A stretch of DNA of 64,000 nt from Terrisporobacter petrolearius (GTDB taxonomy: Bacteria > Bacillota > Clostridia > Peptostreptococcales > Peptostreptococcaceae): the NCBI RefSeq assembly GCF_032598785.1, contig NZ_CP102984.1; one strand, given 5' to 3'. The notes beneath the pieces are model-generated. The model was not told the origin of the DNA. It saw nothing but the letters and a program-made list of their open reading frames with translations, and made no database searches. The stretch's first letter is position 1, and each line of letters begins with the position of its first letter. Made by a program: the position numbers and the translations under genes. Positions 44,782 to 54,277 of the stretch are shown one piece after another.

Positions 44782-46047
44782 ATGAACTTATTAGGATTAA
44801 TCGTTGAATACAACCCATTTCACAATGGTCATAAATACCATTTAGAAAAATCAAAAGAAAAAACAAATGCTACTCATACTATGGCAATAATGAGTGGTTC
44901 TTTTTTACAAAGAGGAGAACCTGCTTTGTTTGATAAATATACAAGAGCTGAAATGGCAGTAAAAAGTGGTGTAGATTTAGTAATAGAACTTCCAACTCTA
45001 TTCGCTTGTCAAAGCGCGGAAATCTTTTCACATGGAGCTATAAGTATTTTAAATTCTCTTAATTGTGTTAATTCAGTTTGCTTCGGTAGTGAAGAAGGTA
45101 GCGTTGAAATTCTAAGTACCATAGCAAAAATTTTAGTTCAAGAACCTGAAGAATTTAAATCAGCTTTAAAAAAACATTTAGATGATGGTCACGTTTTCCC
45201 TTCAGCAAGAGGCAAGGCATTATTTGAATATATAAAAACGCAAAATTTTTTACACTTAAACGAAAACGAACTTCAACAAATTTTGAATTCTTCTAATAAT
45301 ATTTTAGGTATTGAATATATTAAAAGTTTGATTAAATTAAGTAGCAATATTAATCCTTACACTATTACTAGAATTGCTTCCGAGTATAATTCTAGTGATA
45401 TAAGTAGCAATATTTGCTCAGCTACAGCTATTAGAAATGTTCTAAGAGATAGGGCTAATTTAAAACGTATTGAAAATGTTATCCCAAAATCAACCTTCAA
45501 TGAAATAAGTAGTAAAATCCATAACAATTTCACACCTGTATTTGATTATATGTTTTATAATATTTTATCATCTATCATCATTAGAGATTATGATAATTTG
45601 CATAATTACTTTGAAGTAAACGAAGGTATAGAAAATAAAATTTATTCAAATATATTTACATCTTCTAACTTAGAAGATTTAATAAATTCCACAAAATCAA
45701 AACGTTACACTATGACTAAAATAAAGAGAACTTTAAATAATATTTTATTGGGCATTACAAAAGAAGATGTTATAAGGGTAAAAGATTTAAATTCTGTTCC
45801 TTACATTAGGGTTTTAGCTTTTAACAATAAAGGTCGTGAAATTATAAAAAAAATCAAAACTTCTAGCGATGTTGAGATTATCACTAAGTTTTCAAAAATA
45901 AATCATATTGACGACTCTATATTTAAAACTCTTATTAAATATGACTTAAAATCTAGTAATATGTATAATCTTGTTTATTATAAAAATAATAAACATTTAT
46001 TAAAAGGACCAATGGATTATTATTTATCACCTAAATATTTGCCATAA
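44782..46047 (+). CDS. tmcAL: tRNA(Met) cytidine acetate ligase
   Basis: 421 residues, YlbM/TmcAL family. Nucleotidyltransferase motifs: GLIVEYNPFHNGHKYHLE (HxGH) and SATAIRNVLRD (corresponding to the ISSTxIR motif). It activates acetate with ATP and acetylates C34 of elongator tRNA-Met. Being divergent from acetate kinase is an interesting but possibly incidental link through acetate. Starts at ATG after AGGAG-like AAAGGAGC. Confidence 0.94.
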   Translation: MNLLGLIVEYNPFHNGHKYHLEKSKEKTNATHTMAIMSGSFLQRGEPALFDKYTRAEMAVKSGVDLVIELPTLFACQSAEIFSHGAISILNSLNCVNSVCFGSEEGSVEILSTIAKILVQEPEEFKSALKKHLDDGHVFPSARGKALFEYIKTQNFLHLNENELQQILNSSNNILGIEYIKSLIKLSSNINPYTITRIASEYNSSDISSNICSATAIRNVLRDRANLKRIENVIPKSTFNEISSKIHNNFTPVFDYMFYNILSSIIIRDYDNLHNYFEVNEGIENKIYSNIFTSSNLEDLINSTKSKRYTMTKIKRTLNNILLGITKEDVIRVKDLNSVPYIRVLAFNNKGREIIKKIKTSSDVEIITKFSKINHIDDSIFKTLIKYDLKSSNMYNLVYYKNNKHLLKGPMDYYLSPKYLP

Positions 46048-46051
46048 TTAA

Positions 46052-46088
46052 AAAGAAAAGGACTTTATTTATAGTCCTTTTCTTTTTT
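46052..46088 (+). terminator. Terminator of tmcAL
   Basis: Perfect 13 bp arms AAAGAAAAGGACT / AGTCCTTTTCTTT with a T run. Confidence 0.88.
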
Positions 46089-46162
46089 AGTTTCTGAATT
46101 TTTCATATTTTACTTTTAAAATTAATATAATACCTTAAAGTCTTTATTTGTTAGGTGATTTT

Positions 46163-47344
46163 ATGAACATATATAAATTAACAAAATATTTTTTACCCAA
46201 AGTCATAGTTTTATTATTAATTATTGGGATTATAATTTTTCCCAACGATTCCATTGAAGCTGCAAAGAATGGAATATATATATGGGTTAATATATTAATG
46301 CCATCTTTACTACCTTTTATAATAGGAGCCAATTTAATAGTTTCATTGAGAGTAGTTGATATTATAGGCGCTATAATAAACCCCATAACCCAACTTGTTT
46401 TTAATATATCCGGTAAAAGCGCATTAGTTTTTGCTATTTCAGCTGTATCCGGTTATCCTGTGGGAGCTAGACTTGCCTCTGATTTAAGGTTTAGACAAGA
46501 CATTTCTCAATATGAAGGCCAAAGATTAGTATCTTTTTGTTCTACATCTGGTCCTTTGTTTATAATCGGCGCCGTTGCTGTTGGAATGTTAAAGGATGCA
46601 TCCTCAGGATATGTAATGCTCATTTGCCACTACTTAGGTGCCATAACCGTGGGGTTACTTTTTAGAAGATACGGAAATGAAAAAAGAGAAAAATCAAACA
46701 AAACAATAGTTGATAATATAAAATACATAATTAACATCCCTGAAAAAGACGGTTTTTTTATTTCATTTGGAAATGCTGTTATAAGTGGTGTAAATACTTT
46801 ATTAGCAGTTGGTGGTTTTGTAATAATTTTTTCTGTAGTGTTTAAAATACTAACTTTATTCAATGTAATAGATGGAATATCTTCAGCAATCTGCTTTTTG
46901 TTATCATTCTTATGCATAACAAAAGAAGCTTGCTCTGCTTTTATTAGCGGGTTATTCGAAATAACCATAGGTTGCAATAACATAGCTAATCTCACATACA
47001 TTCCTGAAACAATTAAAGCTAGTTTATGCAGTTTCATTATAGGTTTTAGTGGTTTATCTATATTAGCCCAGTGTTGTAGCTTTATAGCTAAAACAGACAT
47101 CAAAACCAACATTTACATATTTAACAAATTTTTACATGGTATATTTGCAGCTTTATATACCTTTTTACTTTATCCTTTAAGTAAAAATTATTTACCTGTT
47201 TCAAATTTTTCATCAATTTACAATTCTGTTTATAATAACAACGTTTTAAATCATTATTTTTATAACTTCAAAATATTTTTAATTATAACTGTAATTATTT
47301 ATATAATATTTAATCTATACTTTTTATACATAACAAAGGATTAA
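46163..47344 (+). CDS. ylbJ: Sporulation integral membrane protein YlbJ
   Basis: About 393 residues, nine or more membrane segments with the nucleoside-recognition (Gate) domain features: ISAVSGYPVGARLASDL and FCSTSGPLFIIGAVAVGM. In B. subtilis ylbJ is sigma-E controlled and needed for heat-resistant spores. ATG 46163 follows AGGTGA; the upstream in-frame TTG (46148) precedes that site. Follows tmcAL (ylbM), as in the ylb cluster of B. subtilis. Confidence 0.92.
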   Translation: MNIYKLTKYFLPKVIVLLLIIGIIIFPNDSIEAAKNGIYIWVNILMPSLLPFIIGANLIVSLRVVDIIGAIINPITQLVFNISGKSALVFAISAVSGYPVGARLASDLRFRQDISQYEGQRLVSFCSTSGPLFIIGAVAVGMLKDASSGYVMLICHYLGAITVGLLFRRYGNEKREKSNKTIVDNIKYIINIPEKDGFFISFGNAVISGVNTLLAVGGFVIIFSVVFKILTLFNVIDGISSAICFLLSFLCITKEACSAFISGLFEITIGCNNIANLTYIPETIKASLCSFIIGFSGLSILAQCCSFIAKTDIKTNIYIFNKFLHGIFAALYTFLLYPLSKNYLPVSNFSSIYNSVYNNNVLNHYFYNFKIFLIITVIIYIIFNLYFLYITKD

Positions 47345-47350
47345 TTTATA

Positions 47351-47390
47351 AAATAAGGAAAGCTCCCAATTTATTGGGAGCTTATTTTCT
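47351..47390. terminator. Bidirectional terminator between ylbJ and the leftward operon
   Basis: Perfect AGCTCCCAA (47361-47369) / TTGGGAGCT (47374-47382), with A-rich and T-rich flanks so that it can serve both converging genes. Confidence 0.88.
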
Positions 47391-47901
47391 ATTCTTCTCT
47401 TAATTCTCTTTTATTTCTTTTTACAATTTCCAAAGTTTCAATTAAATTTTGTTCAACAGAACTTATAACATCTTCTGCATATTCAATAGAACCTTCCCTA
47501 ATCTCAAGAGCATATGACTCTGCTCTACTTATAATTTCCGAAGCTCTTTCTTTTGCTCTATCTACTACTTCATTAGATTCTACAATATCATCAAATTGCT
47601 GTTTAAGATTTTCTTCGAACTGCTCTCCTTCTTTAGCCTTAATTTGAGCTTCCTGGTTAGCTTGTTCTATAATTTGTTCTGCTTCTGCTTTTGCTTCTGT
47701 TATTATTCTTTGTCTTTCTCTATTTATCCATATTGCTTGATTTACTTCTTCTGGCATTAATGCTTTGATATCATTAATAATAGCAAGAATTTCTTCTTTA
47801 TCTATACTAATTGATTTCCTTGCTAGCCCTTTAAGTGGTGCATTTTCTATTAATTCCTCTAGCTCTTGAAATAAATCCATAATTTCTAAATCTATTTTCA
47901 T
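47389..47901 (-). CDS. Coiled-coil protein, DivIVA/ATP-synthase-b-like, unknown function
   Basis: 170 residues, almost entirely helical and charged. Residues about 60-165 read as a long coiled coil (ITEAKAEAEQIIEQANQEAQ; RAKERASEIISRAESYALEI) of the kind often labelled ATPase or DivIVA-like in Clostridia. No membrane segment or catalytic motif. It follows coaD by 18 bp in the recG-rsmD-coaD run. A septum or envelope scaffold role is possible but not shown. Confidence 0.65.
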   Translation of the reverse strand: MKIDLEIMDLFQELEELIENAPLKGLARKSISIDKEEILAIINDIKALMPEEVNQAIWINRERQRIITEAKAEAEQIIEQANQEAQIKAKEGEQFEENLKQQFDDIVESNEVVDRAKERASEIISRAESYALEIREGSIEYAEDVISSVEQNLIETLEIVKRNKRELREE

Positions 47902-47919
47902 ACTAATCCCCCTAAATTA

Positions 47920-48408
47920 CTATTTCGTCTTGTTTTCTATAGCCTCTATAACTTCTATAGGCACTAAATTTTTAACATCGGCTCCAAAGTTTAAAACTTC
48001 TTTAATTAATGATGAACTTACAAAAGAGTACTGTTTGTTAGTTGGCAAAAATATTGTTTCTATATCGGGATTTAATTCTTTATTCATATGAGCCATTTGC
48101 AACTCATAATTAACGTCATCTTCACTTCTTACCCCTCTAACTAAAGTATCTATTCCATTTTCTTTGCAATAATTAACCAATAAGCCTTGGAATTCAATAA
48201 CTTTAATATTATTTAATCCTTTTGTGCAAATCTTAATTAACTCCACTCTTTCTTCTAGCGTGAAAAGCCCCTTTTTATTAGGATTTATAAGCACTCCTAT
48301 TTGTAATTCATCAAATAATTTGGCAGCTCTAAAAATTATATCTAGATGTCCATTGGTAATTGGGTCAAAGCTACCAGCAAATATTGCTTTACGCATTGGT
48401 TTGTCCAT
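47920..48408 (-). CDS. coaD: Phosphopantetheine adenylyltransferase
   Basis: 162 residues. AIFAGSFDPITNGHLDII contains the T/HxGH nucleotidyl-transfer motif; LVRGVRSEDDVNYELQMA and SFVSSSLIKEV (ISSTxVR equivalent) are present. Penultimate step of coenzyme A synthesis. Overlaps the rsmD operon closely (1 bp gap). Confidence 0.96.
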   Translation of the reverse strand: MDKPMRKAIFAGSFDPITNGHLDIIFRAAKLFDELQIGVLINPNKKGLFTLEERVELIKICTKGLNNIKVIEFQGLLVNYCKENGIDTLVRGVRSEDDVNYELQMAHMNKELNPDIETIFLPTNKQYSFVSSSLIKEVLNFGADVKNLVPIEVIEAIENKTK

Positions 48409-48409
48409 G

Positions 48410-48964
48410 TTATTCCTCCACTTTATAGAATGTTAATGTTGTATTTCCATACTTTTTGTCTCTACTTTTATATAGCCTACCAATATTATCCGGAAACCTA
48501 TCTTTAGTATCATGTTCTACAACAATAATTCCGTCTTCTTTTAAAAGGTTCTTATTATCTATACTACCTAATGCATCACTAAACATATTCTTATAATATG
48601 GAGGATCCATAAATATAACATCAAATTTTTCATTTTTTAAAGCTAGAGAATTTATAGCACTTTTAAAATCTAAATTTAATACTATGCTTTCATTCTCAAC
48701 TCTTGCCTTTTTTATATTGGACTTTATAATATTTATACTTTCCTTACTATTATCTATAAAAATACATTTATTTGCTCCTCTTGATAAACACTCAATTCCT
48801 AAAGAACCTGTACCAGCAAACAAATCTAATATATTGCTATCTATTATATATGGATTTATCATATTGAACAAAGATTCTTTAACCCTATCTGTTGTAGGTC
48901 TTACATCATCATTTTTAGGAGCATTCAATTTTAGTCCTCTTGCTTTTCCTGAAATAACTCTCAA
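48410..48964 (-). CDS. rsmD: 16S rRNA (guanine966-N2)-methyltransferase
   Basis: 184 residues. RVISGKARGLKLNAP start, SAM motif LDLFAGTGSLGIECLSRG and catalytic DVIFMDPPYYKN. Standard rsmD-coaD pairing. Confidence 0.95.
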   Translation of the reverse strand: MRVISGKARGLKLNAPKNDDVRPTTDRVKESLFNMINPYIIDSNILDLFAGTGSLGIECLSRGANKCIFIDNSKESINIIKSNIKKARVENESIVLNLDFKSAINSLALKNEKFDVIFMDPPYYKNMFSDALGSIDNKNLLKEDGIIVVEHDTKDRFPDNIGRLYKSRDKKYGNTTLTFYKVEE

Positions 48965-49002
48965 AATTATGTCTCCTTTCTTTATTTTACCATAAATTTC
49001 AA

Positions 49003-51060
49003 TTAATTTAATGAGATTTCTTCACGTTCACTAAATTTATACAATATTTCTTCTCTTAATTTTTTATTGTCTTCTTGTTTTAATCTTACATCTTGACCAA
49101 TTATGTACCTAGCCTCCAGTTGGGCCTGTTTTAATATTTTAATATGTTTAAAAATATTTGCAACTTTTAACTCCGGAAGACCATGTTGCCTTGTCCCAAA
49201 AAATTCTCCTGGCCCTCTTATTTCTAAGTCTTTTTGAGATATTTTAAATCCATCTGTAGTTTCTTCCATTATAGCCATTCTTTCTCTACATACTTCAGTC
49301 TTTGAGTTATAAATTAGTATACAGTAAGATTTATGTTTTCCTCTTCCCACACGTCCTCTAAGTTGATGTAGTTGTGCTAGACCAAATCTTTCAGCATTTT
49401 CAATTATCATCAACGTAGCATTAGGTACATTCACTCCAACTTCAATAACTGTAGTAGATACTAATATATCCAACTTTTTATTTTTAAAATCATCCATTAT
49501 AGTATCTTTGTCGCTAGGTTTCATTTTTCCATGAAGCAAGCCTACGCTTAAATCCGAAAAAAATTCTCTTTTTAGTTCTTCTACAAGATCAACCGCTGCT
49601 GTAGCTTCTATTTTTTCACTCTCATCTACCAAGGGACAAACCACATAAACTTGTCTTCCTTTTTCAACTTCACTTCTTACTAAGTTTTCATAGGCTTCAT
49701 TTCTTCTTTTGTGTTCTATAGCAATAGTTTCCACAGGTTGCCTTCCTGGAGGTAACTCATCTATTATGGAAATATCTAAGTCTCCGTATAAAATTAAAGC
49801 TAATGTTCTAGGTATTGGTGTTGCCGTCATAACAAGGATATCTGGACTGTTCCCTTTGTTTGATAATCTTCCCCTTTGTCTGACTCCAAATCTATGTTGT
49901 TCATCTGTTATAGCAATTCCTAAGTTTTTAAATTCCACCTTATCTTCTATAAGAGCATGAGTTCCAATAAGAATGTCTATTTCTTGATTTTTTACTTTTT
50001 CTAATATTTTTTCTTTTTGCTTTTTTGTAAGACTTCCTACAAGCAACTCAGATTTAATATTAAAGGATTCTAATGTTTCTTTAAATGAATCATAGTGTTG
50101 GGATGCTAAAATCTCCGTAGGTGCCATTAAAGCCCCCTGATAACCATTTAAAACCGCATTTGCTAATGCAAGTAATGCTACCACTGTTTTTCCACTTCCA
50201 ACATCCCCTTGAACCAATCTATTCATCACTTTAGAAGTAGTCATATCCTCAATAATTTCATTTAAAGCTCTCCCCTGAGCTTTAGTTAATTTAAATGGAA
50301 GAGATTTTATTATATCATTTAATTTTTCTTTTTCTTCAAATTCTATTCCACTAGCTTCATTTATCCCGCTTTTAAAATAAAATAATCCTAACTGTAAAAT
50401 CAAAAATTCTTCAAAAACTAATCTATATAATGCAACTTTTAAAGTTTCTTTGTTAGTTGGAGAATGTATATTTCTAACAGCAAAATCAATACCACATAAT
50501 TTATATTTCTCTAGTATATCTTGTGGCATATATTCTTTTATTTTAAATTCTTCCTTGGCAAGAACTGATTTAATCATTCCTTGCAACTCTTTATTAGACA
50601 AGCCATAAGTCAAAGGATATACTGGCTCAATTTTGCAAGTAGACATTGGTTTATTAGTATAATGCTCAACTTCAATAGGTATTAACTCTTTAAAATTATT
50701 TTCTATCTTAACCCTTCCAAAAACTAAAATACTATCTCCACTTTTAAACACCTTTGTAATGTATTCTTGGTTAAAAAATGACATTTTAATATACCCGCTA
50801 TCATCTTTTACATCCATTCTAGTTATTTTCATACCTTTTCTTGGACTATAAGTATCTATTTTACTTATAATACCTTTTATAGATACTTTTTCTCCATTTT
50901 CCAGTTGATTGACTTTTTTTATAGTACTTCTGTCTTCATATTGTCTTGGAAAATAATATATTAAATCTTTTAAAGTAAAAATATTAAGCTTGTGAAGTTT
51001 TTCTGCTCTTTTAGGGCCTATTCCTTTTACAAATTGTATTTCCTTATTTAAATTATTCAT
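49003..51060 (-). CDS. recG: ATP-dependent DNA helicase RecG
   Basis: About 685 residues. N-terminal wedge OB domain, then helicase motifs: Walker A LVQGDVGSGKTVVALLA, DEQHRFGVRQR, MTATPIPRTLAL, and VGRGKHKSYCIL with the TRG-like C-terminus (GFKISQKDLEIRGPGEFFGTRQHG). Rescues stalled forks and processes branched DNA. ATG 51060 follows AGGTGAT; the GTG at 51069 overlaps that site. Confidence 0.96.
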   Translation of the reverse strand: MNNLNKEIQFVKGIGPKRAEKLHKLNIFTLKDLIYYFPRQYEDRSTIKKVNQLENGEKVSIKGIISKIDTYSPRKGMKITRMDVKDDSGYIKMSFFNQEYITKVFKSGDSILVFGRVKIENNFKELIPIEVEHYTNKPMSTCKIEPVYPLTYGLSNKELQGMIKSVLAKEEFKIKEYMPQDILEKYKLCGIDFAVRNIHSPTNKETLKVALYRLVFEEFLILQLGLFYFKSGINEASGIEFEEKEKLNDIIKSLPFKLTKAQGRALNEIIEDMTTSKVMNRLVQGDVGSGKTVVALLALANAVLNGYQGALMAPTEILASQHYDSFKETLESFNIKSELLVGSLTKKQKEKILEKVKNQEIDILIGTHALIEDKVEFKNLGIAITDEQHRFGVRQRGRLSNKGNSPDILVMTATPIPRTLALILYGDLDISIIDELPPGRQPVETIAIEHKRRNEAYENLVRSEVEKGRQVYVVCPLVDESEKIEATAAVDLVEELKREFFSDLSVGLLHGKMKPSDKDTIMDDFKNKKLDILVSTTVIEVGVNVPNATLMIIENAERFGLAQLHQLRGRVGRGKHKSYCILIYNSKTEVCRERMAIMEETTDGFKISQKDLEIRGPGEFFGTRQHGLPELKVANIFKHIKILKQAQLEARYIIGQDVRLKQEDNKKLREEILYKFSEREEISLN

Positions 51061-51094
51061 AATTATCACCTACAAATATTATTCCCCTACGAAT

Positions 51095-51140
51095 AAAAAA
51101 TCCTGTATAATATACTAATTTATAGTACGATTATACAGGA
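51095..51140 (-). terminator. Terminator of fakA operon
   Basis: Perfect 11 bp arms TCCTGTATAAT (51101-51111) / ATTATACAGGA (51130-51140), followed on the minus strand by T6; an inner TACTA/TAGTA stem extends it. Confidence 0.85.
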
Positions 51141-51151
51141 CTAGTTAATCA

Positions 51152-52777
51152 TTATTCAACTGAAATTAAGTAATAATAAAGAGGTTGTCCTCCATAGTGT
51201 AATTCCACATCTATATCTTCAAATTTTTCTTCTAATGAATCTCTTAAGGCTTCTGCTTCTTCTTTGGAAGTATCTTCACCATAAAATAGAGTTATTATAG
51301 CACTATCTTCATCTACTAATTTTTCTATAAGGTCAGTAGTTATTTCATCCACATTATTTCCTGCAGATAATAATTTGCCTTCTGCAATTCCTATTATGTT
51401 TCCTTCTTTTACTTCCACATCATTTATAACTGTGTCTCTTACAGCATAAGTTACTTGACCAGATTTTACTAAAGATAAAGCTTCCATCATATTTGATTCA
51501 TTCTCACTTACATCTGCATCTGCATCGAATGTCACTAAAGTAGCAAAAGCTTGTGCCACATTTTTAGTTGGTATAACTATTATGTTTTTAGCACTTAATT
51601 CTTTAGCTTGATTGGCAGCCATAATAATATTACTATTATTTGGCAATATTATTATATTTTTAGCGTGTAAGCTTTCTATTGCTTTCATAAAATCTTCTGT
51701 ACTAGGGTTCATAGTTTGACCACCTTCTATTATGTGGTCAACACCAAAATCTTTAAATATTTGTGCTAAACCTTCTCCCATAGAAGTTGCTATAAATCCG
51801 TACTCTTTTTCTTCAACAGGTATATCTTGTGTTTGATCCGTTTCATTTAATACCTTATTTTCATGTTGAAGTTTCATATTTTCTATTTTTATTGTTAATA
51901 ATTGTCCGTATTTTAATGCTTCTTGTATAGCAAGACCTGGATCATTTGTATGAACATGTACTTTTATTACACCTTCATCTCCAACTACAGCTAGGCTATC
52001 TCCAAACTTCATATACATTTCTCTTACTGCTAAGTCATCTATTTTATCACTTTCTAAAATAAATTCTGTACAGTATTGGAACTTAATGTCTTCACTAGAT
52101 ATGTTTTGTTCCACATTAACTTCTACGCTACTAGAAGTTCCGCCTTCTATAGACTCTATATTAATTCCCTTTAACGAAGATAACATTCCTTCATATATAA
52201 GAACTAATCCTTTACCACCAGAGTCTACAACTCCAGCTTCTTTTAGTGCCTTTAGTAATTCTGGTGTCTTATTTAGTGATTCATTAGCTTTTTTTACTAC
52301 TAATTCAAGAAATTTAGTCATATCCATATCTGGCTTAGCTACTTTTACTGCATACTCTCCACTTTCTCTAACAACAGTAAGAATAGTTCCTTCTATTGGC
52401 TTTATAACAGCTTTATAAGCAGTGTCAGATCCATTTTTAAGAGCATTAGCTAAATCTACAACATTTAAATTTTCTTTACCTTCTATTGATTTGGCTATTC
52501 CTCTTATTATTTGTGATAGTATAACTCCTGAGTTTCCTCTAGCACCCATTAAAGAACCTTTTGAAAGAGCTTTACCTATATCTGTTATATCATCATTTTC
52601 AACTTTAGATAATTCTTTAATTGCATATGATATAGTTAAAGACATATTTGTTCCTGTATCACCATCTGGAACTGGAAATACATTTAATTTATCAACTAAA
52701 TCTTTATGGTTTTGAAGATTATTTGCACCTGAAACAAACATATCTCTAAATCTTTTTCCGTCTATATATTGAATCAT
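51152..52777 (-). CDS. fakA: Fatty acid kinase FakA (DAK/DegV-associated family)
   Basis: 541 residues. The Dak2-type kinase domain begins with DKLNVFPVPDGDTGTNMSLT and SLMGARGNSGVILSQIIRG; the middle and C-terminal domains follow as in YloV. With FakB it phosphorylates exogenous fatty acids to acyl-phosphate, which PlsX/PlsY then use. Preceded by an Asp23-like gene, as in B. subtilis yloU-yloV. Confidence 0.93.
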   Translation of the reverse strand: MIQYIDGKRFRDMFVSGANNLQNHKDLVDKLNVFPVPDGDTGTNMSLTISYAIKELSKVENDDITDIGKALSKGSLMGARGNSGVILSQIIRGIAKSIEGKENLNVVDLANALKNGSDTAYKAVIKPIEGTILTVVRESGEYAVKVAKPDMDMTKFLELVVKKANESLNKTPELLKALKEAGVVDSGGKGLVLIYEGMLSSLKGINIESIEGGTSSSVEVNVEQNISSEDIKFQYCTEFILESDKIDDLAVREMYMKFGDSLAVVGDEGVIKVHVHTNDPGLAIQEALKYGQLLTIKIENMKLQHENKVLNETDQTQDIPVEEKEYGFIATSMGEGLAQIFKDFGVDHIIEGGQTMNPSTEDFMKAIESLHAKNIIILPNNSNIIMAANQAKELSAKNIIVIPTKNVAQAFATLVTFDADADVSENESNMMEALSLVKSGQVTYAVRDTVINDVEVKEGNIIGIAEGKLLSAGNNVDEITTDLIEKLVDEDSAIITLFYGEDTSKEEAEALRDSLEEKFEDIDVELHYGGQPLYYYLISVE

Positions 52778-52792
52778 ATTCTTCCTCCTATA

Positions 52793-53143
52793 TTACTTAA
52801 CCCTGATACCTTGCACGTTAACATCAATTTTGCTAACTTTTATTGATGTTGTATTTTCTACCGAGTATTTCACTCTGTCTATTATGTTATTTGCTACAGT
52901 AGAAATGTTAATTCCATATTGCATTATAACAAATAATTCTATTTCTATTTTATTATCTTCTGTTTCATATATTTTAACGCCTTTAGTAGCATTGTCTCCT
53001 TTTAACAATTCAACAATACCTTTTATCTTTTGTGAGAAACCTACTAATCCGTAACTCTCCATTGCAGCTCTATATGCAATTTGAGCTATAACATGCTTAT
53101 CTATTTCTATACATCCATATTTATTATTTACTTTAGTAGTCAT
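52793..53143 (-). CDS. Asp23/Gls24 family protein (YloU-like)
   Basis: 116 residues, a core Asp23 domain without the charged tail of its paralogue at 31.9 kb. Start VNNKYGCIEIDKHVIAQIAY; motif FVIMQYGINISTVANNI. Co-transcribed with fakA 15 bp downstream. Function in the family is unclear; association with membrane and lipid genes is consistent. Confidence 0.88.
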   Translation of the reverse strand: MTTKVNNKYGCIEIDKHVIAQIAYRAAMESYGLVGFSQKIKGIVELLKGDNATKGVKIYETEDNKIEIELFVIMQYGINISTVANNIIDRVKYSVENTTSIKVSKIDVNVQGIRVK

Positions 53144-53613
53144 GGTTTTACCCCCTCATTTTCTTTTTTAATAATATTTTGTACGATGTTGAATTATTAT
53201 TTTACCAATTCAACAAATTTCCTTTATTTTAATAAATTATAGTTTATATTTCTATTTTAGACAAGATATATAATACTAATAAGTAATTAATAATTAAAAG
53301 TTATTTAAATTTAGTAGCTAAAAAGACACTTATTGCCAATACTACGTATTAATAAATGGAAGATATAAAGTTTTTACCTTTTAAAACATAGCAATTTACA
53401 ACACAACAAAACTATGATAATAAACTTTTATCATTATTTTTTCTTTTAATATTTACATTAGCAAAATTTATATATATAATTTTATATGATAATGAGAAAA
53501 TCTTCAATATGTTAAGAACAATTATATATTTTTATTGCAAAAATTCAAATTTTATGTTAATATAAATATGTTTTTAGTCTTAAAATAGTTATCATTTTAA
53601 GGAGGTGTATATA
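53144..53613. promoter_or_regulatory. Divergent control region between the asp23-fakA operon and rpmB
   Basis: 470 bp, very AT-rich, no gene. Leftward promoter: TTGTCT (53259-53264), 17 bases, TATAAT (53236-53241). Its leader carries GTTGAATT (53188-53195) / AATTCAAC (53207-53214), an 8 bp perfect inverted repeat that could be an operator or RNA hairpin. Rightward promoter of rpmB: TTGCAA (53535-53540), 17 bases, TAATAT (53558-53563) with TG before it. A weak AT-only hairpin near 53411-53442 is not convincing. Confidence 0.65.
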
Positions 53614-53802
53614 ATGTCAAGAGTATGTTGCGTATGTGGTAAAGGTAAAGTTTCTGGAAACCAAGTATCACATTCAAATAAACACAGCAAGAGAACATGG
53701 GCTGCTAACTTAAGAAACGTGAAAGTTATAGAAAATGGAACTCCAAAAAGAGTAAAAGTTTGTACAAGATGCTTACGTTCAAACAAAGTTGATAGAGCTT
53801 AA
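53614..53802 (+). CDS. rpmB: 50S ribosomal protein L28
   Basis: 62 residues: SRVCCVCGKGKVSGNQVSHS, then RTWAANLRNVKV and KVCTRCLRSNKV. Both CxxC pairs are present, so it is a zinc-binding form. ATG 53614 follows AAGGAGGTG. Opposite strand to its neighbours, as in B. subtilis between spoVM and yloU. Confidence 0.96.
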   Translation: MSRVCCVCGKGKVSGNQVSHSNKHSKRTWAANLRNVKVIENGTPKRVKVCTRCLRSNKVDRA

Positions 53803-53825
53803 TAATAAATTTATTTTATTAGTAA

Positions 53826-53857
53826 AGAGCCTACAGAAATGTAGGCTCTCATTTTTT
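53826..53857 (+). terminator. Terminator of rpmB
   Basis: Perfect AGAGCCTACA (53826-53835) / TGTAGGCTCT (53840-53849), four-base loop, then T7. Confidence 0.9.
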
Positions 53858-53879
53858 TATCTAAAAGTTTATCAATTTT

Positions 53880-53957
53880 TTACTTTTTATTCGTCCTCAT
53901 AAATTTTAAAACAATATTAGAAAGCCATTTTGGTAATTTTACAGTTACCATTTTCAT
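53880..53957 (-). CDS. spoVM: Stage V sporulation protein M, 25 residues
   Basis: MKMVTVKLPKWLSNIVLKFM plus RTNKK. It aligns with B. subtilis SpoVM (MKFYTIKLPKFLGGIVRAML...) in length, in the KLPKxL turn with its Pro, and in the amphipathic helix, and it sits between thiN and rpmB exactly as in B. subtilis. SpoVM binds the convex forespore membrane and anchors the SpoIVA coat basement. GGGGGG precedes the ATG, presented in the loop of ACTTA/TAAGT. A sigma-E-like -10 (TGTACAAA, about 53990-54010) is only a weak candidate. Confidence 0.9.
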   Translation of the reverse strand: MKMVTVKLPKWLSNIVLKFMRTNKK

Positions 53958-54277
53958 ACTTATCCCCCCTAAGTTAGATAGTCTTCAATATTTTACATTA
54001 GATTTGTACACATAACATTTATTAATTTCTATGCAAATCATTTTTTTTATAGACCTTAAAATTAAATCTTACATTACATTATTTATACCTATGTTCATCT
54101 CCAAAACTTCAATATAAAAATCTTTATATTAAATTATATTAAAGAAGTCTTTCATTTTAGAATTATAAATTACTCATTATATTAAATTTTTCTTTTTATT
54201 ATTTCAATTATGTTTATAAGGCACCCATTAGCTTTCTAAGAAGTTATATACCCCTTATTGACGAACCCACTTAAAAT
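53958..54277. other. AT-rich gap upstream of spoVM, nothing recognised
   Basis: About 320 bp between the spoVM start and the thiN terminator. It should contain the spoVM promoter, but I could not read a convincing one. No further small gene with a ribosome-binding site and recognisable product was found on either strand. Confidence 0.5.

Noticed and set aside
46630..47112. 160-codon open frame opposite ylbJ
   Set aside because: Antisense to the conserved membrane protein YlbJ; no ribosome-binding site.
53411..53442. ATGATAA / TTATCAT hairpin followed by Ts upstream of rpmB
   Set aside because: Stem is AT-only and there is no gene before it for it to terminate.
53592..53786. 64-codon frame opposite rpmB
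   Set aside because: Complete overlap with ribosomal protein L28 on the other strand.
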